Below, piece after piece: positions 59,622 to 64,000 of a stretch of 64,000 nucleotides of DNA (position 1 is its first letter; every line of letters begins with the position of its first letter). The position numbers and the translations under genes were made by a program. The stretch comes from Pacificoceanicola onchidii (GTDB lineage Bacteria > Pseudomonadota > Alphaproteobacteria > Rhodobacterales > Rhodobacteraceae): positions 372,001-436,000 of the forward strand of contig NZ_SRXY01000004.1 of the NCBI RefSeq assembly GCF_004804335.1, given 5' to 3'. The notes beneath the pieces were generated by a model. That model ran no database searches, was not told where the DNA came from, and saw only the letters and a program-made list of their open reading frames with translations.

Positions 59622-60608
59622 ATGTCATCAAAACGTCTGAGTGTTGTCGTGACGCGACGCCTTCCGGAAGTGGTCGAGACGCGCCTGACCGAACTCTTTG
59701 ACGTACGATTGCGCGAAGATGACACACCGATGACCCGCGCCGAACTGATCGAGGCCATCCAGAATGTGGACGTTCTGATCCCCACCGTGTCCGATACAAT
59801 CGACGCAGGGATGATCGGGCAGGCGGGCGAAAGCCTCAAGCTGATCGCCAACTACGGTGCCGGTTTTGACCACATCGACGTGGCCACGGCGCGCCAGCGC
59901 GGCATTCTTGTGTCCAACACACCGGGCGTGGTGACGGAAGACACCGCTGATATGGTCATGGCCCTGATGCTGGGGGTCACCCGCCGCATTCAGGAAGGCA
60001 TGGAGACGATGCAATCAGGCACGTGGGGAGGCTATGCCCCCACGGCTCTGCTCGGCACGCGGCTTGGCGGGAAACGGCTTGGTATTCTTGGCATGGGCCG
60101 GATTGGTCAAGCGCTGGCCCGGCGGGCCGCGGCCTTTGGCATGCAAATCCACTATCACAACCGGCGCAGGCTGCGCGGCGAGATCGAAGAGAACCTTGGG
60201 GCGACCTATTGGGAAAGCCTCGATCAGATGGTTGCCCGCATGGACATCATCAGCGTCAACTGCCCCCACACGCCCAGCACCTATCATCTGCTCAATGCGC
60301 GCCGTTTGAGGCTGCTGAAACCGTCGGCGATCATCGTCAACACGTCACGTGGTGAGGTTTTGGATGAGAACGCCCTGACCCGGATGCTCAAGTCCGGCGA
60401 ACTGGCCGGGGCTGGCCTCGACGTTTATGAGCACGGGATCAAGGGCAACCCGGACCTGTCCGGCATGCCCAACGTGGTGATGCTGCCGCATATGGGATCG
60501 GCGACACAGGAAGGGCGGATCGAGATGGGCGAAAAGGTCATCATCAACGTCAAAACCTTCGCCGACGGCCACCGCCCGCCTGATCAGGTTGTGCCTGCGA
60601 TGCTTTGA
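59622..60608 (+). CDS. D-2-hydroxyacid dehydrogenase (glyoxylate/hydroxypyruvate reductase-like)
   Basis: This is 328 residues from the ATG at 59622 (GGAG 7 bp upstream). The NAD(P) motif LGMGRIGQALARRAAAFG is followed by NRRRLRGE, which suggests NADP(H). The catalytic set is Arg in VNTSRGEVLDE, Glu in LDVYEHG and His in MLPHMGSAT. It is predicted to reduce 2-keto acids such as glyoxylate or hydroxypyruvate. It is monocistronic and followed by a hairpin-rich intergenic repeat. Confidence 0.92.
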   Translation: MSSKRLSVVVTRRLPEVVETRLTELFDVRLREDDTPMTRAELIEAIQNVDVLIPTVSDTIDAGMIGQAGESLKLIANYGAGFDHIDVATARQRGILVSNTPGVVTEDTADMVMALMLGVTRRIQEGMETMQSGTWGGYAPTALLGTRLGGKRLGILGMGRIGQALARRAAAFGMQIHYHNRRRLRGEIEENLGATYWESLDQMVARMDIISVNCPHTPSTYHLLNARRLRLLKPSAIIVNTSRGEVLDENALTRMLKSGELAGAGLDVYEHGIKGNPDLSGMPNVVMLPHMGSATQEGRIEMGEKVIINVKTFADGHRPPDQVVPAML

Positions 60609-60610
60609 AG

Positions 60611-60685
60611 GGCGCCGGGGCGAAGCCCCGGCCTACGATTGGGGCGCTGCCCCGCCGCAGCAAGCTGCGGACCCCCGAGGTATTT
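60611..60685. repeat. triple-hairpin extragenic element (Rhodobacterales-type)
   Basis: Three GC-rich hairpins follow one another: GCCGGGGC/GCCCCGGC (60614-60632), GGGGC/GCCCC (60641-60653) and CCGCAGC/GCTGCGG (60655-60670). They are followed by ACCCCCGAGGTATTT. I recall this ending from intergenic repeats widespread in Rhodobacterales genomes. Only one copy is in this window. Whether it is an mRNA stabiliser, a non-autonomous mobile element or both cannot be told here. Confidence 0.6.
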
Positions 60686-60713
60686 GGCGGCCCAAAGAAG
60701 CCCATAGTCTGCG

Positions 60714-60743
60714 AAAAGGCCCGGCGTTTCGACCAGGCCTTTT
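60714..60743. terminator. intrinsic terminator between dehydrogenase and leuA
   Basis: The arms AAAAGGCC (60714-60721) and GGCCTTTT (60736-60743) form an 8-bp stem with A/T tails on both sides. It therefore works in both directions between convergent genes. It lies just after the leuA stop codon. Confidence 0.75.
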
Positions 60744-60748
60744 GTTGT

Positions 60749-62308
60749 TTACATCTCTTTGTAGCTGATCTCGCGCTTGTCGGCGCCGGGGCCGACTTTG
60801 GAGCGGCGGATGATCAGGCGGTTGAGGGCCTGAATGTAGGCGCGCACCGAGGCCACAACCGTATCCGTGTCAGCCGATTGGCCCGTGGCGATCACGCCAT
60901 CTTCTTCCAGTCGGACCGAAACCGTCGCCTGCGCGTCCGTACCTGCGGTGACCGCGTTCACCTGATAGAGCTGCAGGCGGGCCGTGTTCGGGTGCAGCTC
61001 GCGCACGGCTTTGAACGACGCGTCAACGGGGCCGTCGCCTTCGCTCACTGCTGTCAGGTCTTCGCCGTCGATCTCAAGCTCGATCTCCGCCTTGGCGGGG
61101 CCACCGGTGCCACAGGTTACGGCGAGGTTCACCAGTTGGATCGCTTCGGCGCCTTCGGTCGTGGCGGAGACGAGTGCGAGGACATCGTCGTCAAAAACTT
61201 CTTTCTTGCGGTCGGCGAGATCCTTGAACCGGACGAAGATGTCCTTGAGCTGGTTATCACCCACCTCAACACCGAGATCCTTGAGTTTTGCCCGGAGCGC
61301 CGCTCGGCCCGAGTGTTTGCCCAAGGGCAGCGATGTGCCGGAGAGGCCCACGTCTTCGGGACGCATGATCTCGAAGGTTTCGGCGTTTTTCAGCATACCG
61401 TCCTGGTGAATGCCGCTTTCGTGGGCGAAGGCGTTCTTGCCGACAATGGCCTTGTTCGGCTGCACTTGGAAGCCCGAGACGGTCGAGACGCGGCGCGAGA
61501 TGTGCATGATCTTCTTCGTGTCGATGCCGGTTGAGAAGGGCATGATGTCATTGCGGACCTTCATCGCCATGACAACCTCTTCGAGCGCGGTGTTGCCCGC
61601 GCGCTCGCCAAGGCCGTTGATCGTGCATTCAATCTGCCGCGCGCCGGCTTCTACAGCGGCCAGCGAATTTGCCGTCGCCATGCCAAGATCGTTGTGACAA
61701 TGCGTGGCAAAGACAATTTCATCTGCGCCAGGCACGGTTTCGATCAGGCGACGGATCAAATCAGCGCTTTCGCGCGGAGCGGTGTAGCCGACCGTATCAG
61801 GAATGTTGATCGTCGAAGCGCCTGCCTTGATCGCGATCTCGATCACACGGCAAAGGTAATCCCACTCTGTCCGCGTCGCATCCATCGGCGACCATTGCAC
61901 GTTGTCTGTCAGGTTGCGGGCGTGGGTCACCGTCTCATGGATGCGGTCGGCCATTTCGTCCATGGTCAGGTTCGGAATGGCGCGGTGCAACGGTGAGGTG
62001 CCGATGAAGGTGTGAATGCGCGGACGCTCCGAATGCTTGACCGCTTCAAAGCAGCGGTCAATGTCCGGCAATTGCGCCCGGGCAAGGCCGCAGATCACGG
62101 AGTTCTTGGAACGCTCCGCAATCTCCTTCACGGCGCGGAAATCACCTTCGGAAGCGATCGGGAACCCGGCTTCGATAATGTCGACACCCATTTCATCGAG
62201 AAGCTCGGCAATCTCCAGCTTCTCGTCATGAGTCATGGTTGCGCCGGGGCTTTGCTCGCCATCGCGGAGCGTGGTGTCAAAGATGAGGACGTGGTCTTGT
62301 TTCGTCAT
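60749..62308 (-). CDS. leuA: 2-isopropylmalate synthase
   Basis: At 519 residues this is LeuA type 1. It has the DRE-TIM catalytic domain opening IFDTTLRDGEQSPGATMT, the metal site THCHNDLGMATANSLAA and NGLGERAGNTALEEV. The C-terminal leucine-binding regulatory domain is about residues 390-519. It joins acetyl-CoA and 2-ketoisovalerate, the first committed step to leucine, and is feedback inhibited by leucine through that domain. It lies 15 bp downstream of a cupin gene on the same strand, behind a leucine leader peptide. Confidence 0.97.
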   Translation of the reverse strand: MTKQDHVLIFDTTLRDGEQSPGATMTHDEKLEIAELLDEMGVDIIEAGFPIASEGDFRAVKEIAERSKNSVICGLARAQLPDIDRCFEAVKHSERPRIHTFIGTSPLHRAIPNLTMDEMADRIHETVTHARNLTDNVQWSPMDATRTEWDYLCRVIEIAIKAGASTINIPDTVGYTAPRESADLIRRLIETVPGADEIVFATHCHNDLGMATANSLAAVEAGARQIECTINGLGERAGNTALEEVVMAMKVRNDIMPFSTGIDTKKIMHISRRVSTVSGFQVQPNKAIVGKNAFAHESGIHQDGMLKNAETFEIMRPEDVGLSGTSLPLGKHSGRAALRAKLKDLGVEVGDNQLKDIFVRFKDLADRKKEVFDDDVLALVSATTEGAEAIQLVNLAVTCGTGGPAKAEIELEIDGEDLTAVSEGDGPVDASFKAVRELHPNTARLQLYQVNAVTAGTDAQATVSVRLEEDGVIATGQSADTDTVVASVRAYIQALNRLIIRRSKVGPGADKREISYKEM

Positions 62309-62323
62309 GGTCTTGGTCCTGGA

Positions 62324-62680
62324 TCAGATATGCGGTTTGGAGGCGGCTGGCTGGCCGCTGTCTCCGGTATTCGGTTCACCCTTGGGCTCAATCAGCAGAA
62401 CCCTGACTTCTCGCTCGGCGCGGGGCCGATGTACGACGCCGGCCGGGACAATCACAAGCTCTCCGGCGCGCACCGTCTGTGGCGTGCGGCCCTCGTAATC
62501 CATGATCATCTCGCCTTCGAGAACGAGAAAGAAATCATCAGTGTCGTCGTGTTTGTGGAAGGGAAACTCGCCTTGGAATTTCACCACCATCACATCGTTT
62601 TCGTTGTAGTTCGCCACAACGTGCGGATCCCAATGGCTTGAGAACATCGCCAGCTTTTCGGCCAGATTAACGGGTTTCAT
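62324..62680 (-). CDS. cupin domain-containing protein
   Basis: This 118-residue single-cupin protein has metal-binding motif 1, FHKHDDTDDFFLVLEGEM (the His, His and Glu ligands visible), and motif 2, PAGVVHRPRAE. The function is not predictable; small cupins may be isomerases, dioxygenases or sensors. It is the first structural gene after the leucine leader, so its expression should follow leucine supply together with leuA. Its ribosome-binding site is within the predicted RNA switch. Confidence 0.85.
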   Translation of the reverse strand: MKPVNLAEKLAMFSSHWDPHVVANYNENDVMVVKFQGEFPFHKHDDTDDFFLVLEGEMIMDYEGRTPQTVRAGELVIVPAGVVHRPRAEREVRVLLIEPKGEPNTGDSGQPAASKPHI

Positions 62681-62687
62681 GGGGATT

Positions 62688-62782
62688 TCCTAATTCTGCT
62701 AAGACTGCGGAACGGTCGGCGCGTCACATGTCTCCTCTGAGCACGCGCGCCGGGTATGGCCGCGCTCAGAGGCGAATTAGGA
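62688..62782 (-). promoter_or_regulatory. leucine-responsive translational attenuator ahead of cupin-leuA
   Basis: On the minus-strand RNA, the Leu codons of the leader include TCCTAATTC (62774-62782), which is the exact complement of GAATTAGGA (62688-62696). The latter contains the AGGA ribosome-binding site of the cupin gene. Inside it is a second perfect 9-bp stem, CCTCTGAGC/GCTCAGAGG (62734-62742 with 62764-62772). A ribosome stalled on Leu codons would cover TCCTAATTC and free the binding site. No T run follows, so a translational rather than a transcriptional switch is inferred. Confidence 0.55.
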
Positions 62783-62852
62783 GCAGGTCTAGGCCACGCG
62801 CAAAGGGCGCCGGAAGGCGCGCGCTGTCTGCGATATGTGTGGCGTTTGTCAT
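62766..62852 (-). CDS. leuL: leucine leader peptide (LeuL-like)
   Basis: This 28-residue open frame ends with GLDLLLIRL and TGA; five of its last eight residues are leucine, and Leu codons are also at position 13. It begins at ATG 62852, just after a TATAGT sequence (a possible -10 box with only seven bases before the ATG). It may therefore be translated from a nearly leaderless transcript. Leader peptides of this kind sense charged tRNA-Leu. It lies 86 bp upstream of the cupin-leuA operon. Confidence 0.75.
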   Translation of the reverse strand: MTNATHIADSARLPAPFARGLDLLLIRL

Positions 62853-62979
62853 GGGTGGCACTATACGCACCGAATCTTAAATGAAAACCCGCATTTTTCC
62901 GCCGTTGCACGGGCGAGGGCTTTGAAGCGCGGGCCCGCTGCGCCATACTCCGCGGCAGATAGAAAAACAGGGCAGAGAC

Positions 62980-64000
62980 ATGCTATTCAGGTTGCTGGCC
63001 GCCGCGCTTCTGGCGTGGCTTCCTTTTCAGAGTGCGGCGCAAGAGCAGGATACCGACGTTCGGCTCTACGTGTTCGGCAACTCGCTGGTGCACTACCTGA
63101 GTGAGCGCTCCAAGCAGACCAACGTGCCGCATTGGCTGAATGAAATGGCCAAGGCCGAAGGCAAGCGCTTCGCGGTCGATGGTCAATGGGGTTTTCTGCG
63201 TAATTTTGCCAGCAGCCTGCCACCAACGGCCAACTGGTCCTTTCCCGGGGTGTCCGGCGCATGGTCACCGGGACGCGCGTTTTCCTCCGGGCGCTTTGAT
63301 GCGGTCATGATCACTCCGGCGAACTTCATTCAGTATCAGCCGCCTGACATGCCTTATGATGGTGACAACCCGAAAGGGGAAAGCCCGATTGGTGCCATTT
63401 TGCAGATCATTGACTGGACGGAGCAGGAAAGCCCCGGAAGCCGGATCCTGATCTATGAAGGTTGGGCGGAAATGGCCGGTGTCACCGGGGAGTTTCCACC
63501 ATCAGACCGGGCGTTTGAACGGTACAATGAGATCAACCGCGGTAATTTGCATAGATGGTATCTCGACCTGATGAAGCAGATTGTCGAGGCTAGGCCAAAT
63601 GCGGATGTGCGCCTTGTTCCGGTTGCCTCGGTTCTTGCTGACCTGTCCACCAAGGGTGGTCCGCTCAGCCGAATGCCGCCGCAAGCGCTTTATGTCGATG
63701 CGGAGCCGCACGGCACGCGGACGCAATATATGCTTGCAGCCATGGTCACTTACGCCGTTCTGTATGACGCGGCACCCCCGGCGGACTGGACGCCGCCCAT
63801 TACGCTGCATCCTGAGATCATTACAAATTATCCTCAAATTGCGGAGCTGGTCTGGGCGGCGGTTGAAGGGCGTCCTTTGAACATCCAGGCTCAAGACACC
63901 CAGCCTGCCCGCGTGGAACAACCAAGACCCGCACCCGAGCCGGAGCCAGAACCTGAACCCGAGCCAGAGACCAGCGCGGCCAGCCTTGACCTGCCCGAAC
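62980..64000 (+). CDS. partial secreted SGNH-like hydrolase with Glu-Pro repeat (3' end outside window)
   Basis: The frame opens at ATG 62980 and runs without a stop to the window edge (340 codons visible). It has a signal peptide (MLFRLLAAALLAWLPFQSAA, cleavage before QEQD) and then LYVFGNSLVHYL, where GNSL resembles SGNH block I. The sequence VDAEPHGTRTQY looks like the DxxH catalytic block. A Pro/Glu repeat (PEPEPEPEPEPE-like) follows near residue 320 as a linker. It may be an exported esterase or a surface protein. It diverges from the leucine leader and the cupin-leuA operon. Confidence 0.7.
   Translation, partial: MLFRLLAAALLAWLPFQSAAQEQDTDVRLYVFGNSLVHYLSERSKQTNVPHWLNEMAKAEGKRFAVDGQWGFLRNFASSLPPTANWSFPGVSGAWSPGRAFSSGRFDAVMITPANFIQYQPPDMPYDGDNPKGESPIGAILQIIDWTEQESPGSRILIYEGWAEMAGVTGEFPPSDRAFERYNEINRGNLHRWYLDLMKQIVEARPNADVRLVPVASVLADLSTKGGPLSRMPPQALYVDAEPHGTRTQYMLAAMVTYAVLYDAAPPADWTPPITLHPEIITNYPQIAELVWAAVEGRPLNIQAQDTQPARVEQPRPAPEPEPEPEPEPETSAASLDLPE

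Noticed and set aside
62690-62852. T-box or riboswitch ahead of leuA
   Set aside because: A leucine-rich leader peptide explains the region; no T-box sequence or specifier-loop architecture was seen, and T-boxes are rare in Proteobacteria.

Overview
The window looks like a chromosome segment of a marine alphaproteobacterium of the order Rhodobacterales (Roseobacter group). The evidence is GC-rich coding DNA with short ATGA/GTGA gene overlaps, an xsc-ackA-pta sulfoacetaldehyde cluster next to a COG2855-type exporter gene, a VPLPA-CTERM protein, a leucine leader peptide ahead of leuA, and a triple-hairpin intergenic element of a kind I associate with this order. The species cannot be named from sequence alone. 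No tRNA, rRNA, CRISPR array, insertion sequence, integrase or attachment site was seen.

Region 1 (1-15.4 kb) is mostly housekeeping and envelope: a small secreted protein, a pbpC plus alpha-2-macroglobulin pair (the latter with an N-terminal PAN/apple domain), a hybrid histidine kinase with one degenerate and one intact receiver, yaaA, recQ, yggT, a hotdog thioesterase and a VPLPA-CTERM surface protein. Region 2 (15.4-21.5 kb) is organosulfonate carbon metabolism: a YeiH-type exporter and a citrate/methylcitrate synthase on one side of a 47-bp divergent gap, pta on the other, and an xsc-ackA operon converging on pta. Together they would turn sulfoacetaldehyde into acetyl-phosphate, acetyl-CoA and sulfite. 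A small HTTM-type membrane pair follows (21.7-22.8 kb).

Region 3 (22.8-59.0 kb) is a large exopolysaccharide locus: seven glycosyltransferases of the GT4/GT2 type (one of them inside the PKS/NRPS operon), one GT26, a Wzy/ligase-like polymerase, a Wzx flippase, a Wzz-like chain-length protein, a BY-kinase-like protein with a very long charged helix, a serine-acetyltransferase-like protein, an acyltransferase-SGNH protein, a GMC and an SDR oxidoreductase, a Gfo/Idh/MocA enzyme next to an epimerase, and a second copy of that pair fused into one 694-residue protein. No initiating phosphoglycosyl transferase and no outer-membrane exporter is present, so these must lie elsewhere.

The most striking system lies inside Region 3 on the minus strand (43.1-55.3 kb): a PKS (KS-AT-KR-DH-ACP-TE), a GT2 glycosyltransferase and an NRPS (formyltransferase / condensation remnant / adenylation domain split by a luciferase-like monooxygenase / carrier protein). 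It sits behind a pair of TTTCC-N5-GGAAA palindromes. The logic suggests a formylated, possibly hydroxylated aminoacyl starter, extended once by the PKS and released by the thioesterase. The product may decorate the polysaccharide or be glycosylated itself. Related GGAAAC elements occur ahead of other genes of the locus.

Region 4 (59.0-64.0 kb) holds an SH3-like periplasmic protein, a D-2-hydroxyacid dehydrogenase, a cupin-leuA operon preceded by a leucine-rich leader peptide whose control codons can pair with the cupin ribosome-binding site, and the 5' part of a secreted SGNH-like protein that runs off the window.
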